34,649 nt of DNA. It comes from Bacillus sanguinis (lineage in GTDB: Bacteria > Bacillota > Bacilli > Bacillales > Bacillaceae_G). The translations under genes and the position numbers were made by a program. The stretch lies in NCBI RefSeq assembly GCF_018332475.1, contig NZ_BOQB01000016.1, positions 1 through 34,649 of the forward strand, in the 5' to 3' direction. Positions 16,539 through 27,650 of the stretch are shown here, piece by piece. Within the stretch, counting starts at the first letter, position 1. Each line of letters begins with the position of its first letter. Below the pieces are notes generated by a model that searched no databases, was not told the origin of the DNA, and was given only the letters and a program-made list of their open reading frames with translations.

Positions 16539-17867
16539 TTACGAGTTGGTTTCAATTGCTTCTAATAATAAATCTACAATGTGAATTCCTCTCATTTTAT
16601 GAGAAAGACCTTCTCGTTCAATGCCTAATTTCATTTGTAATAAACAACCTGGATTTGCAGTAACAATAGTTGTTGCTTCTGTTTCATGCACACGGTCCAT
16701 TTTATAATCTAGAAATTCCATGGACAACTCTGAATGAACAATATTGTAAATACCAGCAGAACCACAGCAGCGATCCGCATCTTTCATTTCACGGTATGTT
16801 GCGCCTTGAATTGCTTCTAGTAACATACGAGGTTCTGAAGATGTTCGCATAACATTGCGTAAGTGACAAGAGTCTTGATACGTAATAATTTGCGACGGAA
16901 GTCGTAAGTCATTACGTTTATGGAAATCTAGTTCTACTAGAATAGCAGTAATATCTTTAATTTTAGAAACAAACTGTTTTGCACGTTCAGCCCACTGTGG
17001 ATCATCTTTTAACAGGTAATCGTAGTCTACGAGGTAAGCTCCGCAACCACCAGCATTCGTAATAATATAGTCGATGTTTAAATCTTCGAATGCCTTTATA
17101 TTGCGTTTCGCTAATTCTTTTGCTCCACTTTTCTCACCAGCATGTCCATGTAATGCCCCGCAGCAACTTTGTGTTTTTGGAATAACGATATCACAACCAG
17201 CTAACTGAAGTAGTTTCATCGTTGCGTTATTTGTTTCTAAAAACATTGTATCCATTAAACAACCTGTGAAGAATGCAACTTGTTTCTTCTTCGTACTTTC
17301 AGCAGGTAAAAATTCAGGACGATCTTTCATTGCTTTCATTTTAGGGACCTTAGGCAAAACGAGATCCATCGTTGCAAGTGTTTCAGGGAATAACTTCATA
17401 ATCCCTGTTTTATGTGTTAGCGTTTGTAAACCAGAACGCTGATAAAAACCAATTAGTCCGGTTAATGTTCTCATTCGATTTTGATGCGGGAACAGTCCTT
17501 CAAAAACGACTTTACGAACGGCTTTCACTGGCACTGAGAACTTTTTATTTTGATTTATAATATCACGAGCTTCTTCTAATAAATGTCCATAATTCACACC
17601 AGATGGACAAACAGGTTCACAAGCACGGCAGCCGAGGCAAACATTTAATGTGTTTTCAACATCTTCATCTGGCTCAATTAAACCATCAACGACCGCTTTC
17701 ATTAATGCGATACGTCCTCTTGGTGAATGTGATTCTTTATATCCAGATTGAATGTAAGTAGGGCAAGTTGGTAAGCAGAAACCACATCGCATACAGTTTA
17801 GTAGTTCATCTTCACTTAATCGTTCTTTAAATTCTTTTTGAATGTTTTCTTTATTTAATGTTGTCAT
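16539..17867 (-). CDS. glcF: Glycolate oxidase iron-sulfur subunit
   Basis: This 442-residue subunit passes electrons from the flavoprotein GlcD during oxidation of glycolate to glyoxylate. Two [4Fe-4S] motifs lie near the N-terminus: C25, C28, C31, C35 (CMRCGFCLPTCP) and C77, C80, C83, C87 (CLGCRACEPVCP). The C-terminal half has two CCG domains with CCGALHG and CCGSAG, probable heterodisulfide-reductase-like cofactor sites. It corresponds to B. subtilis YsfD. Its ATG at 17867 overlaps the glcD stop by four bases (ATGA), so the subunits are coupled in translation. No glcE is present; Bacillus systems have only two subunits. A strong terminator follows. Confidence 0.93.
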   Translation of the reverse strand: MTTLNKENIQKEFKERLSEDELLNCMRCGFCLPTCPTYIQSGYKESHSPRGRIALMKAVVDGLIEPDEDVENTLNVCLGCRACEPVCPSGVNYGHLLEEARDIINQNKKFSVPVKAVRKVVFEGLFPHQNRMRTLTGLIGFYQRSGLQTLTHKTGIMKLFPETLATMDLVLPKVPKMKAMKDRPEFLPAESTKKKQVAFFTGCLMDTMFLETNNATMKLLQLAGCDIVIPKTQSCCGALHGHAGEKSGAKELAKRNIKAFEDLNIDYIITNAGGCGAYLVDYDYLLKDDPQWAERAKQFVSKIKDITAILVELDFHKRNDLRLPSQIITYQDSCHLRNVMRTSSEPRMLLEAIQGATYREMKDADRCCGSAGIYNIVHSELSMEFLDYKMDRVHETEATTIVTANPGCLLQMKLGIEREGLSHKMRGIHIVDLLLEAIETNS

Positions 17868-19276
17868 CGCTCAACCACCACTCTTTTGCGAGTGTCTTTC
17901 GCGAACATCTTTCCTGGATTCATAATGTTATTTGGATCGAAGGCGTTTTTAATTCCTTGCATAGCAGCAATACCTTCTTTACCTAATTTCATTTCTAAAT
18001 ACGGAGCTTTCATTGCACCAACACCATGTTCACCAGTGATCGTGCCACCAAGTTCGATTGCTTTTGCAAATATTTCAGCAAAAGCTTGTTCAGCTCGGTG
18101 CATTTCTTCTTCGTTGCGAGCATCTGTCATACAAGTTGGGTGTAGGTTACCATCGCCAGCATGCCCAAACGTACAAATAGGAATATTATATTTTTTAGCA
18201 ATGGAATTAATAGCTTCAACCATCGGAGCAATCTGTGAGCGCGGTACCGTTGCATCTTCTAATATTGTAGTAGGCTTTAATCTTGCCAGGGCTGACAGTG
18301 CACTACGGCGAGCTGTACGAAGCGCATCTGCTTCTGCTTCATCTTTTGCAACGCGAACATCAACTGCATTCATAGAACGACAAACGTTAGCCATTTTTTC
18401 AATATCTCGATTAACAACTTCAGGCGGACCGTCTTGTTCAATTAATAAAATTGCTTTTACATCAGTTGGTAAACCAATTTGTGCGAATTCTTCTACTACT
18501 TCAATTGTCGGCTGGTCTAAAAACTCAAGTGTCGCTGGAATGATTTTATTTGCAATAATAGAAGAAACAGCACGTGCAGCTTCGTTAATATCTTCATATA
18601 GTGCAAGCATCGTTTTCTTCGTTTCAGGCATAGGAACAAGTTTTAATATAGCTTCAGTTACGACGCCAAGTGTTCCTTCAGAACCGATAAATAAACGAGT
18701 TAAATCGTAACCGGCTACATCTTTTGCTAATTTACCACCAGTACGAATCATATCGCCATTTGGTAAGACAAGTTCAAGACCCATCACATAATCACGTGTT
18801 ACGCCATATTTTAATCCACGTAATCCACCTGAGTTTTCATTAATGTTACCACCGATTGTAGAAATTTTCATTGAACTTGGATCTGGTGGGTAAAATAAAC
18901 CTTTTTCTTCCACCGCTTTAATAATATCAAGCGTAATAACGCCAGCCTGTACAGTAATTGTTAAATTCTCTTCATCAATTTCTAAAATATTATTCATATG
19001 GCGGAAGATAAGGACGATACCGCCTTCAAGTGGACATGTTCCTGCGCAAAGGTTTGTTCCAGAACCACGAACATATACAGGAATTTTGTGAGTGTTACAT
19101 ACTTTTAATACTTCAGCTACTTCATTTGTATTACGAGGAGCAATGACTGCATCAGGCATTGCTTGGAAGTTTGGAGTGGCATCATAACTATACGTTAAAC
19201 GCCCCATATTGGATGTATCTACATTATCTTCGCCAACAATGGATACGAATGAATGAATAATTTGCTTTTCTAACAT
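17864..19276 (-). CDS. glcD: Glycolate oxidase FAD subunit
   Basis: This 470-residue flavoprotein oxidises glycolate (or a similar 2-hydroxyacid). The N-terminal PCMH-type FAD-binding domain contains PVYVRGSGTNLCAG, and further on GGNINENSGGLRGLKYGVT and GSEGTLGVVTEA. The C-terminal FAD-linked oxidase domain contains FGHAGDGNLHPT and ends GTITGEHGVGAMK followed by DPNNIMNPGKMF, all conserved in GlcD and D-lactate dehydrogenases. It matches B. subtilis YsfC. ATG 19276 follows GAGGGGG. Its promoter region (19277-19393) carries a TATAAT and a cre-like palindrome; the regulator gene lies directly upstream in the same direction. Confidence 0.93.
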   Translation of the reverse strand: MLEKQIIHSFVSIVGEDNVDTSNMGRLTYSYDATPNFQAMPDAVIAPRNTNEVAEVLKVCNTHKIPVYVRGSGTNLCAGTCPLEGGIVLIFRHMNNILEIDEENLTITVQAGVITLDIIKAVEEKGLFYPPDPSSMKISTIGGNINENSGGLRGLKYGVTRDYVMGLELVLPNGDMIRTGGKLAKDVAGYDLTRLFIGSEGTLGVVTEAILKLVPMPETKKTMLALYEDINEAARAVSSIIANKIIPATLEFLDQPTIEVVEEFAQIGLPTDVKAILLIEQDGPPEVVNRDIEKMANVCRSMNAVDVRVAKDEAEADALRTARRSALSALARLKPTTILEDATVPRSQIAPMVEAINSIAKKYNIPICTFGHAGDGNLHPTCMTDARNEEEMHRAEQAFAEIFAKAIELGGTITGEHGVGAMKAPYLEMKLGKEGIAAMQGIKNAFDPNNIMNPGKMFAKDTRKRVVVER

Positions 19277-19325
19277 TGGAAATCCCCCTCAAACTGTTAC
19301 CGTATTTAGTCATAATAAAAAACGT

Positions 19326-19346
19326 TGTAACAGTGCTTTCATTATA
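19326..19346 (-). promoter_or_regulatory. glcD promoter with cre-like sequence
   Basis: A minus-strand TATAAT lies at 19346-19341. Just downstream, minus-strand TGAAAGCACTGTTACA (19341-19326) resembles the CcpA site consensus with two mismatches and has operator-like symmetry. It sits at the expected start site, where a repressor would act. CcpA or the adjacent CdaR-type regulator could be the binder; the -35 is not clear. Confidence 0.35.
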
Positions 19347-19393
19347 ATGATAAAAAAGTTGGAGGATTCTTTCTATGTATAATCATCTAAAGA

Positions 19394-20509
19394 TTAATCT
19401 GTTTTATCATTCTTTTTTGTGTGATTATCTAATAAGAGGAGCGAGAAGTATAAAATGTTTAAGTCTTTGAATTGTTTCGGATCAAGTCCTGTATGCTCCT
19501 CAATCTTTTTAAGCCTGTAATGCAATGTGTTAATGTGTATATGTAATTGCTCAGCTGTTTGTTTATAAGATTGGTTATAATCAATAAATAAACGTAAAGT
19601 GTGCATAAGTTCAGGCGATGATAGTAAGTTTTCGATTGTGCGTCTTAGAAACTGTTCCCGCGTTTCAGCGGAAATATCTTGTAAGCACATTTCTAAACGT
19701 AAATCTTCATTAAACACAATTTTTTTCGTTTCAAGTGATACAGAAAGAGCTTGTAATGCTTGTTCGTACGATAAGTTCATATTGTTTGGCGTAACGGATT
19801 GTCCAATCCCAATATATAAAGAAGTAGAAAATAAAGTTTCACAGTCTTGTTTTAATCGGTTTAAAAATTGATACGTTTGCTCTTTAGAGTGTGTGGATGT
19901 AAATAAAATAAATCGATCATTTCCCCAGCGAACAAATAGATGCTCCTTTGTTAATAGATTGCGTACGTGTTGCCAAATCTTACGCTGAAGCATCGTGTCA
20001 TTTTGATCGATTGAGAACAAAATAAGTTGTTTCTTCTTATATAAATCAATACCAAGTGTTTTTGCGCGATCGAGAAAGCTTGGAGACCAGTCTGTATTTT
20101 GAAGCCAATCAAAGACAAATGCTTCATAAGAACGGTGTTCAAGCTCTAGTTGTTCTAAAAAGTAGTTTTCGTGAATGAGTAGTTCGGTCATTTTACGTAG
20201 TATTTCTCCGTATTGTGAAATGTTTTCAGGTTCTCCTGTAATTCCAATGACACCAATTACTTCGTCATGAAATAGTAAGGGGAGGTTCATTCCGGCCTTT
20301 ACACCTTGCAAACGTCGTTCATCTTCTTTTGTAATAATGACAGTTTTCTTTTGTTTCGCACATTGGAGTGCACCTTCATGAAATTGACCGATTCTTTCTA
20401 CATCTGTACTTGCGATAATAATGCCTTTTATATTAATAATAATGATATTTTCTTTAATTAGTCTGCGTACTTCTCGTACAATTTTATTCGCTAAATCAGG
20501 AAAAAGCAT
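19394..20509 (-). CDS. CdaR/PucR-type transcriptional regulator of glycolate use (YsfB-like)
   Basis: This 371-residue regulator has a putative sugar-diacid recognition domain at residues 1-130 (MLFPDLANKIVREV, then GIIIASTDVERIGQFHEGA), a central region with GGDEF-like fold character (to about 290), and a C-terminal PucR-type helix-turn-helix (YKQTAEQLHIHINTLHYRLKKI). This is the CdaR architecture, typical of activators responding to hydroxyacids. I chose ATG 20509, ten bases after GAGG (20520-20523); an in-frame GTG at 20518 overlaps the site. It lies upstream of glcD in the same direction, as ysfB does beside ysfCD in B. subtilis, so glycolate or glycerate is the likely inducer. Confidence 0.85.
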   Translation of the reverse strand: MLFPDLANKIVREVRRLIKENIIIINIKGIIIASTDVERIGQFHEGALQCAKQKKTVIITKEDERRLQGVKAGMNLPLLFHDEVIGVIGITGEPENISQYGEILRKMTELLIHENYFLEQLELEHRSYEAFVFDWLQNTDWSPSFLDRAKTLGIDLYKKKQLILFSIDQNDTMLQRKIWQHVRNLLTKEHLFVRWGNDRFILFTSTHSKEQTYQFLNRLKQDCETLFSTSLYIGIGQSVTPNNMNLSYEQALQALSVSLETKKIVFNEDLRLEMCLQDISAETREQFLRRTIENLLSSPELMHTLRLFIDYNQSYKQTAEQLHIHINTLHYRLKKIEEHTGLDPKQFKDLNILYFSLLLLDNHTKKNDKTD

Positions 20510-20645
20510 AATTTGCACACCTCAAATTCTATTTGTTGTACATTATATATGTAAATGAAGTAAGAAAGGAAAATTTCACACTTTCCACACATTTATTTGT
20601 TATTTTACAATTATAACGAAATCATCCGAAGATGGAGGGAATCTT

Positions 20646-21620
20646 TTGAGAAAGTATGTTTTTCTTCTCTGTTTTTTATTTCTATTAGTAGGGTGTCAAG
20701 GAAGTTCATATACACCGATTGCTAAAGATAAAAGTGTTATTATAACAACGAATATAAAAGAAGGTAGTATTAGTTTTGTTGATAAACAAACTAAAAAGTT
20801 AATTACGACATGGGAACTTAATGAACCAATGGCAGGAGTTGCACTACTTCCAAACGGCGAGGACATACTTGTATATGGCAAGCAGTTAGAGTACATGTAT
20901 GTATATTCACTAGCAGAAGGAAGGCAAGTGGACAAATATAAAACTGGAAAAGGCATTGTAAATGTGATTGTATCCGAAGATAAAAAGAAATTATTTGCTG
21001 CCGATCAAACTGCCCAAAAGGTAAGGTTCTTTACGATAAAAGGGAAAGAGACAGGGAGTGTGTCAACCGGAAAAGGACCAATAACGATGGTAGAGTACCA
21101 TAACCAGTTATCTGTATTAAACTTTTATGATACGAAGCTAACGACCATTGATACAAAGAAAAAAGAAGTGATACAATCCTTTATAATTCCCCCAGCATCA
21201 ACGGGAGCGACAATTAGCCCAGATGGGAAAGAAATATGGATTGGCGGACATGGTGATGGAAATCAAGTCAATGAAAAAGTATTAGTGTATTCTTTGCAGA
21301 GCGGAGAAATGGTACGTTCTTTACACGCTCCGTTTATGCCTGTGAATATAACGAAGGATAATAAGTATGTATATGCATTAAGTCACGGTTCGAATACGCT
21401 TAGAAAGTTTGATGTTAGCACGTATAAAGAGGTAGCTTCTGTAGAAGTAGGATCGAACCCATTTGCATTCTTGAAGAGCGAAGCAGAAGGATATGTAGCA
21501 AGCTATGATAGTGATGAATTGTGCATCATAGATATGAAGAATTTGAAAATAAAACAAACAATTAAAGTCGGAAAAGGGCCGTTTCAACTCATAGAGAGAG
21601 AAGGGAAGGACAATGAGTAA
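20646..21620 (+). CDS. Lipoprotein with YVTN/WD40-type beta-propeller
   Basis: This 324-residue protein has a short signal peptide ending in the lipobox LLVGC (lipidated C17). The rest is built of about six or seven repeats of the form SxDxKxxxxADQxxxKVxxFxxxxGK, with blocks such as ATISPDGKEIWIGGHGDGN and NITKDNKYVYALSHGSNTL, typical of surface YVTN beta-propellers. It should sit on the outer face of the membrane and bind a ligand or protein. It starts at TTG 20646 after GGAGGGA. Its last eight bases overlap the response regulator gene, so it is the first gene of a three-gene operon and may feed the sensor kinase. No catalytic motif is visible. Confidence 0.82.
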   Translation: MRKYVFLLCFLFLLVGCQGSSYTPIAKDKSVIITTNIKEGSISFVDKQTKKLITTWELNEPMAGVALLPNGEDILVYGKQLEYMYVYSLAEGRQVDKYKTGKGIVNVIVSEDKKKLFAADQTAQKVRFFTIKGKETGSVSTGKGPITMVEYHNQLSVLNFYDTKLTTIDTKKKEVIQSFIIPPASTGATISPDGKEIWIGGHGDGNQVNEKVLVYSLQSGEMVRSLHAPFMPVNITKDNKYVYALSHGSNTLRKFDVSTYKEVASVEVGSNPFAFLKSEAEGYVASYDSDELCIIDMKNLKIKQTIKVGKGPFQLIEREGKDNE

Positions 21621-22284
21621 ATATAGGGTGCTAGTTGTAGATGATGAAAGTGATATGAGGCAGCTTGTTGGAATGTATTTAGATAATTTCGGATACGAGT
21701 GGGGAGAAGCTGAAAATGGAAAAGAGGCTCTAAAAAAATTAGAGACGGATCATTATGATTTCGTTGTATTAGATATTATGATGCCAGAGATGGATGGACT
21801 TTCAGTTTGTAAAGAAATTAGAAAAACGTCAGATGTACCAATTATATTTTTAACAGCAAAAGGTGAAGAGTGGAATAGGGTGAACGGCTTACGTATGGGA
21901 GCAGATGATTATATTGTAAAGCCATTTAGCCCTGGAGAATTAATTGCTCGTATGGAAGCTGTGTTAAGACGTTATACAAAGCAAGAACAACAAGAGGAGG
22001 TTCAGTTTGGACCGATCCTGATTAATGAAAAAAGTAGGAAGATTGAGGCGGATGGTGAGCCGATTTCTCTTACAGTAAAAGAGTTTGATTTACTCTATTT
22101 TCTTTGCCAACATACGGGACAAGTATTTAGCCGAGAGCAATTGTTGGAAAAGGTATGGGGATATGATTATGCCGGAAGTACGAGAACAGTAGATACGCAT
22201 GTGAAAACGATGCGTTTGAAACTTGGAGAAAGTGGAAACTACATTCAAACTGTTTGGGGTGTAGGCTATAAATTTGAGGTGTAA
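21613..22284 (+). CDS. OmpR/PhoB-family response regulator
   Basis: This 223-residue regulator has a receiver domain (acidic pocket D10-D11, phosphoacceptor D54 in VLDIMMPEMDG, then FLTAKGE and YIVKPFSPG) and a winged-helix DNA-binding domain from about residue 128 (FDLLYFLCQHTGQVFSREQL, ending TVWGVGYKFEV). The ATG at 21613 overlaps the lipoprotein gene by eight bases and the kinase gene follows after three bases, so the three are one coupled unit. Targets are unknown. Confidence 0.93.
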   Translation: MSKYRVLVVDDESDMRQLVGMYLDNFGYEWGEAENGKEALKKLETDHYDFVVLDIMMPEMDGLSVCKEIRKTSDVPIIFLTAKGEEWNRVNGLRMGADDYIVKPFSPGELIARMEAVLRRYTKQEQQEEVQFGPILINEKSRKIEADGEPISLTVKEFDLLYFLCQHTGQVFSREQLLEKVWGYDYAGSTRTVDTHVKTMRLKLGESGNYIQTVWGVGYKFEV

Positions 22285-22287
22285 CCT

Positions 22288-23688
22288 ATGTTTACGATGG
22301 TACAGAAGCTTTGGCTGACAGTAGTATGTGCAGTATTTGTAACAGTTTCCTTTCTTTATTTTGTATCTTTATACTCGTATGAAAAACTATACGTTGATAA
22401 TTTAAAAGATTCATTAGTAACGGAGGGGAAGGGTCTTGCTGCGCAATATGATAAGCGTGAAGGCATATCAACTTTTGAAGAGAAAGTAAGAGCATTTGAT
22501 CAAATATCTAGTTCAGACGTTCTTTTCGTATCGAACCCACGTGATTTAAGCGCGTGTTTACCTTTTGATGTGCATCATCATTCTCTTATAAGTGAAGGGG
22601 ACAGGCAAGCATTATTAGATGGGAAAACTGTGACAAAGATAGGGTATGAGGAACATTTTGACCGTAATATTATGGGGGTTGTCATCCCTGTTTTAGAAAA
22701 TAAAAAATTAGTTGGCATTGTATATTCTTATATTCCTTTAAAAAGTATAAAAGACTTAATATATGATATGGGCCTTATTTTAGCACCGTTAGCACTTGCT
22801 ATAACTTTACTGACAATATGGATTGGTAGAAAGATTATTATTGCTATTACGAGGCCACTTTCGCAAATGGAACGAGTTGCCAATCATTTAGCTACGGGAG
22901 ATTTCTCAGAACGAATTACAATTTCTTCTGAAGATGAAATTGGACGATTAGGAAAAGCATTTAATAAAATGGCAAATTCTTTAGAGACAGAAGACGTAAA
23001 GCGTAAGGAATTTTTAGCTAACGTTTCACATGAACTAAGAACACCGCTTAGTTATATAAAAGGATATAGCGAGGCTATTTTAGATGGTGTAGCGAAAGGA
23101 CCACAGCAGGAAAAAGTAACACAGCTCATTCATAAAGAAGCGGATCGTATGCAGCGTCTCGTTCATGATTTGTTAGATTTAGCACAATTAGAAGGGGAAC
23201 ATTTTCCGTTAAAGAAACAACCTATCGTTTTTTCACAACTGATTGAAGATGTGTTAGATACGTATGAGATTAAATTTATAGAAAAGAAAATTCGCATTTC
23301 AACAAATTTAAATCCAGAAATTATTGTAATGATTGATGAGGATCGTATGCAGCAAGTACTTCATAACGTGTTAGATAATGCGATACGGTATACGAATCCA
23401 AATGGGGATATTATGATAACGCTTAGTCAGATAGATGATTACTGTGAATTGAATATAAAAGATACGGGAATCGGTATTGATACAGAGCATCTAGAAAATC
23501 TTGGCGAACGTTTTTACCGCGTTGATAAAGCGAGAAGTCGCCAACATGGTGGAACAGGTTTAGGTCTTGCTATTGTAAGACAAATTGTTCATATACATGG
23601 TGGACAGTGGCGAATTGAAAGTGAAAAAGGAAATGGGACGACGGTTATTATTAAATTGAAAGTACAGGATGAGGGGAGCATGTTCTAA
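22288..23688 (+). CDS. Sensor histidine kinase
   Basis: This 466-residue membrane kinase has a first membrane helix at residues about 9-27, an extracellular sensor region of about 130 residues, a second helix near 160-180, then HAMP (RPLSQMERVANHLATGDFSE). The phosphoacceptor block is FLANVSHELRTPLSYIKGY with H248. The ATPase domain shows the N box NVLDNAIRYT, G1 DTGIGID, the F box RFYRVDKARS and G2 GGTGLGLAI. No known sensor domain is recognised in the extracellular part. It is coupled to the response regulator and closes the operon. The lipoprotein at the head of the operon is a natural partner for the outer domain. Confidence 0.93.
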   Translation: MFTMVQKLWLTVVCAVFVTVSFLYFVSLYSYEKLYVDNLKDSLVTEGKGLAAQYDKREGISTFEEKVRAFDQISSSDVLFVSNPRDLSACLPFDVHHHSLISEGDRQALLDGKTVTKIGYEEHFDRNIMGVVIPVLENKKLVGIVYSYIPLKSIKDLIYDMGLILAPLALAITLLTIWIGRKIIIAITRPLSQMERVANHLATGDFSERITISSEDEIGRLGKAFNKMANSLETEDVKRKEFLANVSHELRTPLSYIKGYSEAILDGVAKGPQQEKVTQLIHKEADRMQRLVHDLLDLAQLEGEHFPLKKQPIVFSQLIEDVLDTYEIKFIEKKIRISTNLNPEIIVMIDEDRMQQVLHNVLDNAIRYTNPNGDIMITLSQIDDYCELNIKDTGIGIDTEHLENLGERFYRVDKARSRQHGGTGLGLAIVRQIVHIHGGQWRIESEKGNGTTVIIKLKVQDEGSMF

Positions 23689-23708
23689 TTTTTAGGGCAT
23701 GCTTTTTT
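23677..23708 (+). terminator. Terminator of the two-component operon
   Basis: A 10-bp stem with two G-T pairs joins 23677-23686 to 23694-23703 around a 7-nt loop, followed by a T-run. It begins inside the last codons of the kinase gene. Confidence 0.8.
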
Positions 23709-23792
23709 GTATAAGAGACAATAGTTATACAGAAAGATATAAATTAATATGTAATAAATATCGAAAATTTGACGATTTTATGAACAAAACAT

Positions 23793-23821
23793 TTGTACTT
23801 CTTACCAATTCGTTCTAAAAT
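23793..23821 (+). promoter_or_regulatory. Candidate lutR promoter
   Basis: TTGTAC 23793-23798 and TAAAAT 23816-23821 are separated by 17 bases. The -10 matches the consensus at five of six positions and the -35 at three. The start site would lie about 55-60 bases before the lutR start codon. Confidence 0.35.
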
Positions 23822-23886
23822 AGTTATGATGCAAAGTTCTTATACATCGTTTCACTTGTTGTTTGGAAGATACTGAGGTGATTTAA

Positions 23887-24606
23887 CTGGAGTACAAATC
23901 TATTAAACCGAAAAAGATTTACGAAGAAGTATCTGAAGCTATTTTAACAATGATTAAAAATGGTACGTTAAAACCTGGTGACAAACTACTTCCTGTACAT
24001 CAATTAGCTGAGCAGTTTCAAGTTGGTAGATCTGCTGTTCGTGAAGCGTTAAGTGCGCTAAGAGCAATGGGCTTAATTGAGATGAAACAAGGAGAAGGTA
24101 CATATGTGAAGAATTTCGATTCTTCTTCATTAACAAAATCATTAAACAATAAATTATTAATGAAGAAAGAAGATATTTTAAACTTATTAGAAGTACGAAA
24201 GGTGCTTGAAGTGGGGGCAGTTCGAGCAGCTGCGGCAAAGCGTACGGAAGATAATTTGCAAAATATGAAGCATTGGTTAGATGAAATGGCAAAGAGCATT
24301 GGAGATGAAAAGGCTGGCGAAAAAGCAGATTTTCAGTTCCATATGGGAATTGCGGAGTCTTCGCATAACAACATTTTGCTTGAACTCATGAATCACGTTT
24401 CAGAGATGATTGCTGAAACGATTGGTGAATCAAGACGCATTATTTTATATGGTGAACAAACAACATCAGAACGACTTATAGAAGAGCATCAAGTTATATA
24501 TGATGCAGTGTTAAAGCAAGATGTAGAATTAGCGCAGCAAGCAATGCTAGATCATTTAACAAATGTAGAACATATTGTCACAGGTAAAAACGATATAAAT
24601 TCGTAA
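23887..24606 (+). CDS. lutR: GntR/FadR-family repressor of L-lactate operon (LutR/LldR)
   Basis: This regulator represses lutABC and is released by lactate. The product from CTG 23887 is 239 residues. The winged helix covers about residues 8-75 (IYEEVSEAILTMIKNGTLKP, then FQVGRSAVREALSALRAMGL). The FadR-type FCD effector domain follows (LLEVRKVLEVGAVRAAA; H and D residues in KADFQFHMGIAESSHNN). I chose the CTG because GAGGTG (23875-23880) lies six bases before it and a stop codon TAA is directly upstream in frame. The next in-frame start, ATG 23950, has no ribosome binding site and would remove the first helix. Annotation programs will probably use that ATG. lutABC follows after 168 bases. 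Confidence 0.88.
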   Translation: MEYKSIKPKKIYEEVSEAILTMIKNGTLKPGDKLLPVHQLAEQFQVGRSAVREALSALRAMGLIEMKQGEGTYVKNFDSSSLTKSLNNKLLMKKEDILNLLEVRKVLEVGAVRAAAAKRTEDNLQNMKHWLDEMAKSIGDEKAGEKADFQFHMGIAESSHNNILLELMNHVSEMIAETIGESRRIILYGEQTTSERLIEEHQVIYDAVLKQDVELAQQAMLDHLTNVEHIVTGKNDINS

Positions 24607-24653
24607 TTTAATCTTTTAAAAATCAAATTTTTTGATAAAATAGAGAAAGATTA

Positions 24654-24668
24654 AGTAAGCGTTTTCTT
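24654..24668. promoter_or_regulatory. cre-like site upstream of lutABC
   Basis: The minus-strand reading AAGAAAACGCTTACT fits the CcpA-site core GNAAACGNWWNC with mismatches near the ends. It lies about 110 bases before lutA. Carbon catabolite control of lactate use is plausible; the match is imperfect. Confidence 0.35.
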
Positions 24669-24719
24669 TAGAAGAGGGAGAGGATAGGCCATGGTTGAGC
24701 CTATTTCTTCTTTCTTTAA

Positions 24720-24730
24720 TCATCTGATGA
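24720..24730. promoter_or_regulatory. Candidate LutR operator
   Basis: TCATCTGATGA is a palindrome of two 5-bp arms around one base, the compact form expected for FadR-subfamily GntR regulators. It lies 44 bases before the lutA start, next to a possible -10 TATGTT at 24734-24739. lutR is the neighbouring gene. A further 6-bp hairpin (24684-24689 / 24699-24704) lies just upstream. Confidence 0.55.
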
Positions 24731-24774
24731 CCATATGTTTGTTGGTGGAGTTGTAAAAAGGGGGAGTAATAGTT

Positions 24775-25494
24775 ATGAAAGTTACTTTATTTGTTACTTG
24801 TTTAGTCGATATGTTTGAAACAAACGTCGGCAAAGCAACAGTTGAAGTGTTGGAGCGTTTAGGTTGTGAAATTGAATTTCCAGAAGCACAAGTTTGTTGT
24901 GGTCAGCCTGCTTATAATAGCGGCCATGTAGAAGCAGCAAAAGAAGCGATGAAACATATGATTGAAACTTTCGAAGGTGCAGAATATATCGTTACACCAT
25001 CTGGTTCTTGTGCGACAATGTTTCATGAGTATCCGCATGTTTTTAAAGATGATCCGAAGTGGGTTAAACGTGCACAAAAGGTCGCTGATAAAACATATGA
25101 ATTGACACAATTTATTGTAGATGTTTTAAAAGTGACAGATGTTGGTGCAAGTTTACCAGGGATCGCTACTATTCATAAATCTTGTCATATGACACGCCTG
25201 CTTGGAGTAAAAGAGGCACCAGGAATTTTATTATCAAATGTAAAAGGATTAACTGTGAGAGAACTGCCAAACGCACAAAATTGTTGTGGGTTTGGGGGAA
25301 CGTTTTCAGTGAAGATGACTCCAATTTCTGAGCAAATGGTAGATGAAAAGGTAGATAGTGCAATGGAAACAGGTGCTGATTATTTAATCGGTGCAGATTG
25401 TGGGTGTTTGTTAAACATTGGCGGACGTATTGAGCGTTTAGGAAAAGAAATAAAAGTAATGCATATTGCTGAGGTACTGAATAGTCGCTCATGA
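24775..25494 (+). CDS. lutA: L-lactate utilisation protein LutA, CCG-domain subunit
   Basis: This 239-residue protein is one of three subunits that oxidise L-lactate to pyruvate in Bacillus. It carries two CCG domains, with [14 protein letters not shown] and [13 protein letters not shown], plus conserved [12 protein letters not shown] and [10 protein letters not shown], all Fe-S or heterodisulfide-like ligand sites. It resembles the C-terminal half of GlcF encoded 7 kb away. ATG 24775 lies nine bases after GGGGGAG. lutB follows after 16 bases. Confidence 0.95.
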   Translation: MKVTLFVTCLVDMFETNVGKATVEVLERLGCEIEFPEAQVCCGQPAYNSGHVEAAKEAMKHMIETFEGAEYIVTPSGSCATMFHEYPHVFKDDPKWVKRAQKVADKTYELTQFIVDVLKVTDVGASLPGIATIHKSCHMTRLLGVKEAPGILLSNVKGLTVRELPNAQNCCGFGGTFSVKMTPISEQMVDEKVDSAMETGADYLIGADCGCLLNIGGRIERLGKEIKVMHIAEVLNSRS

Positions 25495-25510
25495 AGGGGG
25501 AACATAAGCT

Positions 25511-27642
<2,132 letters not shown>

Positions 27643-27650
27643 AAGAGGGG

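Noticed and set aside
17886-18710. Long plus-strand open frame (about 274 codons) opposite glcD
   Set aside because: It is antisense to a well-supported flavoprotein gene, encodes a low-complexity Ser/Ala/Ile-rich sequence with no family resemblance, and has no ribosome binding site.
23950-24606. ATG 23950 as the lutR start
   Set aside because: No ribosome binding site precedes it and it removes the first helix of the DNA-binding domain; CTG 23887 fits better.
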